From the NCBI GenBank assembly GCA_020881915.1, contig JAJFPB010000002.1, forward strand, positions 5,219,001 through 5,283,000: DNA of 64,000 nucleotides. Reading direction: 5' to 3'. Below are positions 1-11,443 of this stretch, piece after piece. Source of the stretch: Paramyrothecium sp. XJ0827 (taxonomy: Eukaryota > Ascomycota > Sordariomycetes > Hypocreales > Stachybotryaceae). Numbering within the stretch: the first letter of the stretch is position 1; each line of letters starts with the position of its first letter. The translations under genes were made by a program, and so were the position numbers. Below the pieces are notes generated by a model. The model was not told the origin of the DNA. It ran no database searches and saw only the letters and a list, made by a program, of their open reading frames with translations.

Positions 1-3000
1 ATAAACCCTTCACAGCTTATGCTCCAGACTCCACGGGCAAGTGCAGCACATGCTCGTGGACGTTCAAGAATGCGCAAGAGTTCTACGATCACTTGGAAGA
101 TTGTGTTCTACACGTCGTGGTGCAGCAAGACTCAACAGGGGCTACCAATAACCTTCGCTTTGCTGAGAACGTTGAGATGGACGACCAAGTACTAAAGAAC
201 AATCACCTTGGTAAAACCAAACAGAAACCCACCCCTAAAATAGGTGGCGAGGGTTTTGATACGATGGAGAAAACCGATGTTTTTCGTAGGGAGTACAATC
301 CAATTGGCAAAGCGATGAAGTCACGCACAAGCGGTAACACTTCAGCAACCAAGAAAAAAGGCCGAAAAAGTCGCCGCGATTATCCTTCGTCGTGGGGCTT
401 TGATAAGGGCCAGATGATTATGAAGAAGCGTGTCATGGCTGTCTTCGATGGACCCAGGCGTTTAGAGAAGGATCATATGACACCGTCCCCGGAGCACGAG
501 GTCCGTATCAAGCTGTCTGATGGCAATTCGTACTTGACGGATATCGACGTGCAAACGCTGAGGCGTGCCGAGGACTTCTACTACGCGACCGACGAGAAGA
601 TGGCTCCTTGGATTTCAGATGACCCTACAAAGGAGCAATTCGAAGGTCAGCGACTGATTTTGGAAGACGAAGCCAGTGTTGAAGATGGAAACAACTCAAT
701 GCCCATTGGTAGGTTTGAGGAATTGCCTAACTTGGCTCCGACAGATGAGCAGTTTGGTGAGTCTGAACAGATCACTGGCGAGCCCGAGAAGTTCAATGAG
801 ACAGAAGAGACTACAGCAAAAGGATCACATAGTTCCTTTGAAATTCCCGATGCTCTCTCATCTCACGCCACAGAAGACAAGCAACATCTATTCGGCTCTG
901 GCCTAACAATATCCAAAGGATCCATTGTTGTGGACTCATGCTCTGAAGCCAATGAGACTGTGTTCGTGTACGACGAAATACCATACACGGACTCCGGTTA
1001 CGCTTCGGCGATCAATTTGGATAACACCGTACCAACATTCAAGGAAACTACTTTGAACACGTCAGGAGATGAGGATGACGATGCACGAACTACATACTCG
1101 GTGGCGACATCTGTGGACTCCAACAATGCTAAGAACTATATATCTGATCTTGCCCACAATATTCACCACAGTTTCAAGCCCCAAGTCGACCTTGGACGCA
1201 GGCCAGAGCTGTGCGAATTCTTTCCTGAACTGATCAAAGCATTTGCGATCAAAATTGGCTGTGAGAGTTCCTTGCAAATCAACCGAGACATCATGTACTT
1301 TGTCCATAAGCACCACAAGTAAGTCTAAAAAAGCCCTCTTTTAAGATTATTTTAAGAGACCCGTGCAGGAAACTAAACCCGTCCAATAGAGAAATTGCCG
1401 CCGAGTTTGAGAAACTCGTACTTTGTACGGACGATGATGCTCCTAGAGACGATTGCAGGACTAATCTAGACGGAATGTCTCTTATCGACAAGATGAGCAT
1501 GTGGGAACAGAATGCAGGCGTGGATATGCCGGAAGAAAACCACAATGAGCTTTTTGCTGGGGTGGAAGACCCTGAAGAAGAATCCATTCAACCAGCAGAG
1601 ATTCCCATATACAATGCGGTTATCCTTGAAAGCCCTGCGTATAGCTGGTTCATTGAGAACCTTCGCAAGCAACTAACCCTCCAGCGGGGCGCATCAAACA
1701 ATTGCCTTACAGTAGACCATATTCGCCAGATGGTTTTGAGAAGTCTTCCCGCAGGCAGAGTCAGCAAACGCACAGTCCCGCAAAGAAACTCTTGCACCTT
1801 TCGTATATTGTCGGCACCATTGAGAGCTAGCCTATATTGTGAGGATGATTCGAGGCGTTCAAGAGTCGTTCTGCGAAATAAAATGTCTGACATAGTTGTG
1901 GTGACTTGCTCGTCAGATGAGGCGCAGGCAACCACAATCGGGGAGTACTTCACCCAGACATGGCCTTCTGCAAGTGAAATTCTGGTTACAGCTCTCGAGA
2001 AAGTAGTAGGGTGCATTGAAGGCAGAGTTCAAGGTAGGTTCAATGGAGTCACTTACGTACATCAGTTATGTTCATTTGCTGATTTTCCTTTTCAAGCCAC
2101 ACTTCCTGATTCAACCCGCATTACCGTACAATCTCAAAGCTCCTTTGTTTTTGTGACTGTTGATGGAATGAGTCACGCAATCGTGGAGTGTGCTGAGCAA
2201 CTTGCTTGGCTAGTATCTGCGGTTCAATCTTGTCGGAACAACTCTGTTGCTAGCTATAGACCTTCCATTACGAGCCTGCCCATCCCATTCGATCTTTCTC
2301 ACACAAATCAGGGTGCACATAGTTGCAAGGGCGGCAATTTACAACAGAATTGCGCTGGAGAGGGTTCAATACTAGATGATAGCGCAGTTGGTTATAGCCA
2401 GCCCTGTCAGACGGAGCTGTTGGTGCAAGATGAATTCGGTCAGTCTCCCGTCATGTAACCTAGTTTGTTCAACTAATGGACTGACAAACATTTAGAACTC
2501 TCGCAGGCTGGTAGAGGACCAAGGACCATGCAAAAGCCATCGTACTCGCCGAGTCCACAACCGAGCATACTAGGGTTCCATATTGACGCCATCGAAGAAG
2601 ATATGGCTTCAGCACATTCCAACACTGGATTCTTCTGGCACAAACTCTTAGGAGGCCCAATCATGCCGGTAGTCGTCAAGGGTTTTCCAACTGTCCGTCG
2701 TCCAGAACCCTGTCCAGGGCTAGAAATTTCCTTTGCTTTGCTTCAGGAAGTCATTGGCGCCTCCGTTGCCACTGTCGATTCATCTTGCTTCCTTAATGGG
2801 CCTCGCATCCATTTGAAGATGGCTAAAAAGGCCAACAATACATTCTATTGGCACGAGACCAAGAATATAATGGGTTCCAGTAGCATAGTAACTAATTGCT
2901 CACAAAACGGCAACAGTTGGCTGGCTCCAGTTGCCTTCACCGCTGCCGATCTTGACGCAGGTAGGCACATTGTGTGCGACGAGGAGTCAATCTTTTCTGA

Positions 3001-4504
3001 CACCACCGATAGTGAGTACCTAACTTAATTTTCCTATTCCATTCTAATCTCTGACGCACTTCCAGAGGCAATTTCTACTTTCGGAGACTCCATACAAATT
3101 GCCGATACACCTTTGACCGATGGAATTTTGTCAATATCCAGTAATTCAGAAGAGCCCATCTACCCAGAAAAAAACAGAATCGGATACGAGTTCTTTACCC
3201 GTTTTTTGTCTCGCCTTGTCTCCAAATTCCAGGACAAGATAAAAGAGAAGGCAGCCGATGTCGGCGACGAAACAGGCAGTTGCGACATGCAAGGGGCGTC
3301 GAACATGGCCCCGGTTGCATCGAGCTTGTCGAAGCTAAGTAATCATCGGAAGCGCCAAAGAGACAGCAACAAGGACCAGAGCAATGAAGAAGATGACGAC
3401 GGGAGCAATAGAAGGCAACAAAAGAGGCCTAAAACACACCAACACAACTGCCTGGAGAAGTTAAGATACCTCGCTTGTCCGTTCTGGAAGCTAGACCCGG
3501 ACAAACACCGCGCATGCCTATTCAAAAAATTAACTAGCATCAGTTACATCAAGCAACACCTCGTGAGACAGCATACACCGACCTTTTATTGCCCTACCTG
3601 CTTCTTGATATTCAAGGACTTCGGCTCATATGACAGCCACGCGGTGGAAAGGTTATGCCGGAGGAGCCCGACCGCAAGGCTTGAAGGAATTTCTTACGAA
3701 CAGAACAGGGAGCTCCGGCGAAAGTCCAAGCCCGGACCAGCGCAAGAGCAATGGTTCGCTATCTGGAAAGTTTTGTTTCCGGACCGCACGCAACCTTTAT
3801 CCGCTTATATAGATTTGGATCTTTCCGAGGACTTTTGTCTGCTGCGCGAGTTCAGTGAGCACCATGGAGTGGCTATCCTACTAGAGCAGTTTGATGATTA
3901 TGGGTTGCGCCCCAGAATAGGCATCTCCGAGGGGGAACTACAGGAGGCGCTACGAAGGGGGTTGGATACCATTTTCGAGCGCTTCCAAATAACCCGACCT
4001 TCTGGGTCTTCCCAAATGCTTCCTGACTTCCGCGAGACAAGCTCACGGGACTCAACGTCTGAGGAGACCTCGGTAGAGTCTAATGCGGACAGCGGTGTGG
4101 TGGTTGAATCGCAATCTTCTCTTACTAGCTCACAAACGGCTGACGTGGCAACGTTTCACGAAACTCGAGCAGAACCCTTACTGATGCAACATAGACAGCA
4201 GGCAGACGCAGAATCAGCCAGCGTCTCCAGCCAGCTTGGCTCACCGCAGCGAAGCCCAGTGCCAAGAGAAAGCCCCACCTCGGGGATGGACCCTCCCGCG
4301 AACGTGTTCAGGCCAGACCCTTGGATGCCCGAGGCAAACCTCCTCCTCCCCGAAGGGATGATGGATCCGCAGGCTGCAGACACTGTAACAACTAGCATGT
4401 CTAACGTTGGGCTATGGGACGGCGCAGAGGACGCTTGCCAGCTATCTAATCTTGACGATTTACTAGCAAGCATTCTTGGAGGCCCAGAACATCTGTTCAA
4501 TTAA
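1..4504 (+). CDS. C2H2-type zinc-finger protein, 5' end outside the window
   Basis: The reading frame is open from base 3, so the gene starts upstream. Four exons join cleanly: ..1318, 1369-2438, 2496-3011 and 3066-4504, with introns of 50, 57 and 54 bp. About 1,446 residues lie in the window. The first visible residues form a C2HC finger (CSTC...HLEDC, bases 42-107), followed by a basic stretch and the block MKKRVMAVFDGPRRLEKD seen in many fungal finger proteins. The third quarter carries a segment ending AEQLAWLVSAVQS, also common in this fungal group. Bases 3475-3660 hold two more fingers (CPFW...HLVRQH and CPTC...H...C) after a lysine/arginine-rich stretch that may be a nuclear localisation signal. 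The tail is Ser/Glu/Pro-rich. It is probably a nuclear DNA-binding or chromatin protein, but the target is unknown. It could have been annotated as two genes, although frame continuity across all three introns argues for one. Confidence 0.8.
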
Positions 4505-4638
4505 CTGTTCTAGATGAGCGTTCATAGAAAAAATGTCACAATCAAGATCGTTCCGGGGGCGGTCCCAGTTTGTGGATCATGCTGTGATTGCCTTGATCTA
4601 GCACAAGTTTAAGCCGCACCATCATCCTCCAATCAGAC

Positions 4639-4735
4639 GGGCACATAGTTCAGTTGGGAGAATATTCGACTGAAGCCATCAAACTTCAGGAATGACATTA
4701 TCGAAAGGTCCCCGGTTCGATCCCGGGTGGGCCCA
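4639..4735 (+). tRNA. tRNA-Phe (GAA) with a 24-nt intron
   Basis: It folds as a 73-nt cloverleaf after removal of bases 4676-4699. The acceptor is GGGCACA/TGGGCCC with one A-G mismatch. The D-stem is GTTC/GAAT, the anticodon stem TTCGA/TCGAA, the T-arm CCCGG TTCGATC CCGGG, and the discriminator is A. The anticodon GAA is at 4672-4674 and the intron sits one base 3' of it, the canonical place. The D and anticodon stems are more AT-rich than in usual eukaryotic tRNA-Phe but remain paired. It lies about 130 bp after the C2H2 gene on the same strand. Confidence 0.88.
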
Positions 4736-6161
4736 AATTTTTGCCAGTGAACCAATTTTGTCTTTTGATACCTCGTTCTTTTGTGTTTAGTGCGGCGGAT
4801 CTTGTAGTGGCACCCAATTTTCAGAGGGCGTAATTCGACGCTTGGCGCTTGAGCGGTAGCTGAGATCCCCACATGATTACTAAATAGCTTGGGCTGCAAG
4901 CTTAGTTTTCTTCTTTTTCGGCACTTTTGACTGACTCTCTCTATAAATATCCCTGTGGCTGGTTTGAGAGACTGTTCAACAGGGATCATAGCTGGCTGTC
5001 GCCTGCGAGTTTGCGGAACAGCCAGACTGGTGACGCCCCCCTCCCATATGTTTACTCGTTTTGTAAGGAAGGAGCTGAGAATTTCTTGATGAGTGACGTC
5101 AGGATACACCTGATCGTCTTCAAGAGTCAGTGGTCTGGTTTGTTGTTTGAGACAATTGTTCAGCATAAGCCTACCAGCACTTCAGAGGACCCTCGGATTT
5201 GGCCCAACACCTAAGAACGTTCGTCGACAACATGAATTCTTCTGGGGTTCCGAGAGTGAAATCGTAATTGAGAGACAAGTGTCGTTAGGTGATTGCCTGA
5301 ACTCACAATGGGAACACCACTGGGATATTCATGGCTACCTGACCAATTGCTAACACATCATCCCAGAATGCTTAAAATAAATTCTCACAGTCGTGTTCTT
5401 GAAACAACTTTTCAAGTTACAAAGCATCAGCAGCACATGCTGCCGTTCCAAATTACATCAAAGATGTTTGAGGACACATTTATGCCCGTGTCTGAGTTTG
5501 CGGTTCTCTCAGCGCCTTAGTACAAATGCACGCCCTCAGTTCCTTCTTCATGCCTTCTTATGCCATACATTCCCAAGTCTTTCTCATTTGTTTAGTTCTA
5601 CTGCCTCGAAGTAAGCCAAGAGTTTAGCTCGCGCTAGCGATTCCAAGCATTGGCGTTCAGCCACTGTGCCGTAATACTTCTTCGTAGATCGCCGCAGGAA
5701 GACTGCCAAGCACTGTGCCGCAACGGCAGATTTGGTTCTCAGGCATATGAACAAGTAGATCCTCATATGACTTCAACGCAGGGGCCACTTGAGACGCCGC
5801 ATGTGATGTAGTAATCGTAAACAAGCCAATAATGAAGCCCTACATTCAAGAAGCAAGCATGAGGGGAACGTGCAATGGCTTTCGAGCAGCATAAGAGATC
5901 AGCATCAGGAGTTGAGGATGATCAGCATAATCATTGCGGAATATTAACTCGTTTCGGAGGCATGTTGCGCTGTGCATACAGTGACGTATTTGAGACGCCC
6001 TGTGTATGAAGTATCTGATGATAACTATTTGGTTTGTTCCACTTCTAACAACATAATTCTCAGGTACAAAACATCAACTCGCGAAACCCATAAGCCATCA
6101 TCTTCCCAGATTCTACACCAGAATATCTGAACAACAAAACTCCCGACCCATCTAGTCACCA
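4736..6161. other. Intergenic, no supported gene
   Basis: There are only short ORFs without recognisable domains or credible splice structures. The longest, on the minus strand (4633-5166), runs antisense through the tRNA and is judged spurious. Confidence 0.6.
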
Positions 6162-6706
6162 TGTTGTATGTTCCCCATTCCGTCCTTATCTTACGGTAAT
6201 CCCCCTTCTTCAATGAGCTCTAACTTGGCTTTACAGGTCCCTTGCACGATCAGTCTCGATCTTTGCCGCGCTTGTTACCACTGTTACGGCCAGGCAGTGC
6301 GTGATGCGGAGCTCGGTCAGCCAGAGACAGTTTCAAGGCTGTCCTCAATGCCCACCAGGATCGCCAGTCGTGTAGTTCTCCTTTGGCTACTCTGTTACTC
6401 AACCTGAACTGACTCGGTCTTCGTAGCCAGGGCAATGCTGCCCTGACTATTGACGGGCAGGTCGCCTGGCAGGAAATTGGTGGCAGCGACCAGTATGAGG
6501 CTTTGAGCAATGGCGATGGCTATGCCTGGGAAGTGGATGGTGTAAGCTTTCATGTGTTGTCTCTGGGCGTACCGGCTATTAGGCCAGAGCCAAGGTGTGA
6601 AATGAAGCTCCTTGACCTGATCAATGTCGGGGTAGGTTCAAGCGAAGAAGAAGGGTTTCCGGTCATGAGCCACAAGCTCTCGTGCGTGCACGAGTGGGAG
6701 TGTTGA
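6162..6706 (+). CDS. Candidate small secreted cysteine-containing protein
   Basis: The proposed exons are 6162-6166, 6237-6371 and 6427-6706. The introns are 70 and 55 bp, with GTATGT and GTAGTT donors, and an AACTGAC branch site in the second. They give 139 residues. The N-terminus MLSLARSVSIFAALVTTVTA is a convincing signal peptide with an AxA-like end. The mature part has six cysteines (RQC, GCPQC, RC, SC, EC) and an acidic, glycine-rich centre around DGQVAWQEIGGSDQYEALS. No family was recognised. Small size, secretion and cysteines are effector-like, but function is unknown. A donor GTAAGC at 6542 could splice the tail differently: acceptor 6582 would stop the protein near 6600. The start and first two introns are more certain than the 3' end. 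Confidence 0.5.
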
Positions 6707-8322
6707 AACCTGCTACTTCCGTTGCTTGCTTCCATTGGGGTCACTACCGCGACATCATGGCTCAATGGTTGAATGGGTGATCCGTTCGTGTTCAGGTGCG
6801 AAACTCTAGACGCTTCGATCACCTTTCTAGTATTGGCAACCCACTAGTCTAGAACAATAAATCTTCTTTCTTGGGTCATAGCCACTCCATCATCGCCGGA
6901 TTCACCAAGAGAATGTGTGCCAGACATTTAAGAACCCGAAAGGAAAGTGAAGCCTTTGCCTAAAACAATACAAGTTAACACATGTTTATGAGCTCAATGA
7001 GTACCCTCGTCTTGATTATCCTTTACATTTCTTACCACAATCATTTCTTACCACAATATCTTCTTGGCCATCAATCCAAATATGACCCAGCGGGCGAGCC
7101 CAATCGTTTAGTGGGGCGAGGTTCGAGAAACGAAAATATTTCTCACGCAGTGAGCAAGTTCAGCAATGTGCTGCAGTTTACTCTGAGCCATCCTGAAGCC
7201 ATACAATGAGAAACCCTCACAGGAAGAGCCACTCTGCCCGCCGCTTCATCTCGGTAAAGTCAAGATTATCGAATTGTGATTGACTCAGTGGTAATTCGGT
7301 GCATCGGCCCAAACCTGAGGAGCTAATTTCAAAGCCTTGGCAAATAGCGCCAATCATGACATTGTACAGTACTGTACACATTACAGTATGGTGTATAAAA
7401 TTATCGTACAGCAAAGAGGTACCGTCCACAATTTACATGTCTCTACAGTATTGGGATAAGAGAGATTGCGCCTGGATCTCGGGGTTAGACAACCACGCGG
7501 ACAAAGCGGCTGATTCCATGTCGTTTCGTGATTAGTGGCTTCGATGAACAAACACGAATAGTGCGGGAAGTTGGCACAAAGAGTTGACGACAAGATGGTG
7601 GCGCTTTCACCAAATGTGATCATATCACGGATGACTACTTACTGCAGGTGCAATTCTTAAGTGGCTCACAAGCCAATGATACAAGTATCGTGATTCACCA
7701 GTCGCCGTCATCGATGGTTGCATCACTCTGGAGGACAAGTAAGCTACAGTCGAGTTAACATATGCAGCGCAGACAAAGTAATGCAAGGCCTATATCGGGA
7801 ACAGAGAACCCAATAATGGCAAGCGCTTGGTAACAAAGAAGTTTCGACGAAGTGGAGAGTCTAGGCTACACAAGGAGGGTTGTCGGCAACAATGGGCTTT
7901 GAGAATGCGACAGCCGGTATACGGCAGAAATAGCGACAAACAATTTGTCATATGAATAAAGCTTTGATACTGAACAGTTGCATGAAGCATGCCCACTTCT
8001 TGGAGTTTTGTCCAAGAGCCTCTTTGAAACCCGCGATTGAGGTCTTGATCCTAGATTTATATACATCGTCCAATGGTTCTTCGACTCTCAAAAATTGCTA
8101 ATCGAACAACAAGTTGCGCAATTTGCCAAATTACGCCCCTGCAATTGGCATTTGCGAGATCATAGCATAAATCATACTCTCGAAGCTGCGGATAAAATCA
8201 TTTCTCGACATTGCCAAGGTCCTTGACAGTACACCGTCAGATTAGCAGTAAGACCTCTGCCACAAAGAAGAAATCTCCAAAGAGACCCAAAAAAAGCTGT
8301 ATCTATCATTTCAAACCAGTGA
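6707..8322. other. Intergenic, no supported gene
   Basis: No domain-bearing ORF and no coherent exon chain was found in 1.6 kb. It contains the 16-bp palindrome at 7363-7378. Confidence 0.55.
7363..7378. repeat. Perfect 16-bp palindrome
   Basis: The sequence TGTACAGTACTGTACA equals its own reverse complement. It lies in non-coding sequence about 950 bp before the F-box gene. Nothing identifies a binding protein. Confidence 0.5.
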
Positions 8323-9659
8323 ATGATGAAGGGAAGCATTTTCATCGAGCTTCACCCGGAAATATGGGATATCATCACTACGTTCACAGACCTTCGGACG
8401 GCCAAGCGTGCATCTCTAGCCTCGAGGTGGCTACGGAGGGTGTTTGTGCGTCGAGTTTTTCAGAGTTGTCAAATTACTTCCGATGAAACCATGACCGACA
8501 TTATCAGTAATAGATACAATAAGAACTTGCCAAACGTTCTTGGAAACATTCGGTAGGTGGCAACTTAATTTTAGCCAATTAGGCATCTGTTGCTAATGCA
8601 GGAAGTCATCTTGCCTTTTGTTACCATGACCCGATTTTGGACGGCACCATATTCGAGAAACTCACAGCTTGCATAAAAACTATGCCTCTTCTCAGATGTC
8701 TCGATATAGACTGCTGCGAGATACATGACGAGGAAGTTATACACGACTGTGTCCTCGAAATCAACCAAACAAGTCCATGGGACATTCGCTACCTGAGTAT
8801 CAATGCAGAGGAAGGAATCTGCCAGGAAATTCTTAGGAATTGCCCAAAGCTTCAGTCCTATTATCCCTGGACGCGAAATCTAATGAGACAGTTTTGGGGT
8901 GAGCCATGCGGTAGCAATGCCCAAAAGCTTCTTGCCACTCGCCCAACGCTACAAGGCTTGCAACTAGCCTGTGACGATGCCGACTGCTTGCCGGAACAGT
9001 CTCGTCTTCACTTCACTCTGACCAAATTTAAACAACTGAAGACTCTCGTTTTGGAGGGTGAAGCTTGGTTAGAAATTTGCAAGAAGACGGACGGAGAGTG
9101 TACTCCCTCAGATCTCGTTTGTCCACCTTCCTCGGGCAAAAGGTCTACGAAAACCAAGTTAACTAACTATATACAGAAAGAAGCTTTAGATGTCTTTGCA
9201 AGGCTCATTCGAAGTTGCCCGTCTCTAAAATACGTCACCTTCGAGCTCAGCACCGATACTCTCGAACAGATTCTCGAAGCGGAGGAAATCCTAGAGGATC
9301 TCCCCGGCTTCGAATACCAGGAAGAGATTCCAAGGAACTTTAAACAACTGCTTCGTCACTTGATGAGTCAGACACCACAGCTGCAGGTCCTTCAATGTGT
9401 CGGTTCTCCTATTACCCATGAGGTTCATGTCATGTCACGAAAGAGCAATGGGCAAGCAAGAATGACTTACACAGAGTGTACCAAGGAGTGGCGTTTGGAT
9501 TGTGGCAACTGGTGCGATCTCACGCGCCAAAGGTAAAGTTGAAGGCTTTATTCGCTAATCGAGCATGAGTTGGTATCCTTATTTTGTCATTTTCTGTTGG
9601 GTTTAAGGAAAGAAGACGAGTTGCAAGACGCGGCAGTAGAGATTTGGATGTGGCTGTGA
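8323..9659 (+). CDS. F-box protein, exon 1/2 junction uncertain
   Basis: The first exon starts at ATG 8323 and encodes an F-box (IELHPEIWDIITTFTDLRTA then KRASLASRWLRRVF), the module that binds Skp1 in SCF ubiquitin ligases. The second block, open from about 8602 to 9532, is leucine-rich and helical with no clear repeats. A last intron, 9533-9607 (GTAAAG donor, GCTAATC branch), leads to a 17-codon exon ending at TGA 9657-9659. The best-looking donor for intron 1 (GTAGGT, 8553) with acceptor 8601 puts exon 2 out of frame. A weaker donor (GTAATA, 8507) keeps the frame. So this is either an unusual intron or a frameshifted gene. The substrate is unknown. Confidence 0.6.
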
Positions 9660-10257
9660 ATTAGACAGCAGAGGAGGTGCTGGTGGCGAGTGCTGAGCTA
9701 CGAGTATTCAGACTTCTGCCTCTGATTGGGAATTAATCATGATACATAAAAATTGTTGGATTCCATAGTGCATCGCTCCATATTTCTCACTGAACCATGG
9801 CTCAAGTTTTGCAGAATGTGCCGCGATATCCCCCGTCTGGATATGATCCATACTCAGTAGATGGCTATTCTCCATTGCCAGTCATAACCAATGTCTGTGT
9901 GAGTGGGTCTTCTGAAGATTCCTAAGAGCGTGTTAGACAATACCACGCACAAATTCGTGAACATCTAGCAAATACAGCTTAATCTAGCTCCTCAAGGTGA
10001 CACTAATGGGGTTTTGCAAGGGCGCTACTGCAACTGGCTTATCCTCCGTCCCACTTTGGGCGTCATCAGCCCACATCAAATGGTGGGGAATGGCTTGAAT
10101 GATCGTGCTCGTCTAGATGAGATCATACTTCCGATCATTGATATAAAGAGCTTTAAACCGTTGAAAAGCACTTAAATCATTTTGAAATAATCTCTCTCAA
10201 TCATTGCTTTTCCGAGACCGCTCCATGCCAACATCGATCATATGTTCAGCTAGAATC
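9660..10257. other. Intergenic, with a short proline/tyrosine-rich ORF
   Basis: ATG 9797 begins a 42-codon reading frame (MAQVLQNVPRYPPSGYDPYS...). It runs into a GTGAGT motif near 9900 that could be a splice donor, but no convincing second exon follows. It may be a remnant. Confidence 0.3.
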
Positions 10258-11233
10258 ATGAGCTCCTTCAATTTCCACACGACCTGCGGAGAGGTTGCAG
10301 AGGCTTTTGCGAGCCGCATCCAAGACCGCACCTTCGTCATTACTGGTACCAGCCAGGGTGGCCTAGGCAGTGAGCTAGCTATCAAGCTGGCAAGGCATGC
10401 CCCCGCAAAGATCGTCCTCGTTAGTCGCAGCGAGGCAAAGACAACGCCGGTCATCGAAAAGATCCAATCTATCAGTCAAAACATAGCCGTACAATTCTTC
10501 CAGTGTGAACTCTCGGATTTCGAATCCGTACGGAAGGCTGCACGAGCAATTAACGAAGATGCGTCGATACGGCACATTGATGTCCTCAAACAATGCTGGA
10601 ATGATGGCCATCAAAGACTACACTACAGACAAACAAGGCTACGAGATGCAGCTCTCGTCAAATCACCTGGGCCACTTTTTATTGACCAACTTGATTCTTC
10701 CCAAGATAACTGCTGCGAGCCCGGGTGCGCGGATCGTCAATGTTTCGAGTAATGGCTATCGCTTGAGCTACTTCCACTTCGATGACTGGAACTTCTCTAA
10801 CGGGAGGACCTATAATGACCTTGTTGCTTACGGCCAAAGCAAGACTGCGAACATTCTATTTACTGTCGCACTGGCACAAAGGTTTGCGCCCAAGAACATT
10901 GCTGTTGGCGTCTTCGCAGCGCATCCCGGAGCCATATACTCCACAAACCTGACAAATCACATGGAGGAGGTGAACATGGAGCATTTGAAGCGCATCGCGA
11001 GGGAGACTAACGGGAGCGATACCTTTGTCCCAGAGCCAACCCCCAAGTCAGTTGAGCAAGGAGCGGCACCACTTCTCGCAGCAGCTTTGGATCCCCATTT
11101 CGAGCAGTCGAGCGGTTCGTATGTCCAAGATTGCCAAGTCGTGGACACGCTTGACCACGCCAAGGACCCACAAAAGGCTGAGCAGCTGTGGGCGCTCAGC
11201 GAAGAGCTCGTTGGGCAGTCTTTTCAAATTTGA
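10258..11233 (+). pseudogene. Short-chain dehydrogenase/reductase with one frameshift
   Basis: The N-terminal part, from ATG 10258 (10225 also possible), carries the Rossmann cofactor motif TGTSQGGLG and the downstream pattern IDVL. The second part, in another frame, resumes exactly with NNAG, then has NVSSNGYRLS, the catalytic pair YGQSK (YxxxK) and a C-terminal tail ending SFQI. Together they match a complete fungal SDR of about 325 residues. These enzymes use NAD(P)H to interconvert alcohols and ketones. The break is at base 10588, where one base stands in place of the codon expected between IDVL and NNAG, so two bases are missing. No splice signal could repair it. Either the gene is inactivated or the base call is wrong. 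It ends about 100 bp before the transposon. Confidence 0.8.
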
Positions 11234-11334
11234 GGAACAAAGAGGCAGAATCAGGAGAAGCATTAAAGGCCGCTTGGGTGAAAGGGAAGAGAGCGAAGCT
11301 TGCAAGGCAAAGCCCTTCAACAACGAAAGCACTG

Positions 11335-11372
11335 TATCCCCTTGACTGCGCGAAGCCTCAGATGATGTAACG
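11335..11372 (+). repeat. Left terminal inverted repeat of the piggyBac element
   Basis: These 38 bases match the reverse complement of 13709-13746 at 37 positions. The only difference is the A of GATGATG, which is T in the other copy. Confidence 0.93.
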
Positions 11373-11443
11373 ATCCCCACAATATCTTAGTCATGATGTC
11401 GGTACATAAAGTAACTTCCTAGCCCTGCCCCACCTAATTTACT

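Noticed and set aside
4633..5166. 177-codon minus-strand ORF
   Set aside because: It runs antisense through the tRNA-Phe gene (its residues GPTRDRTGDLS are the tRNA T-arm read backwards) and has no domain.
6167..6407. ORF MFPIPSLSYGNPP... overlapping the small secreted gene
   Set aside because: It reads through a good intron (GTATGT...TTTACAG) and loses the signal peptide frame.
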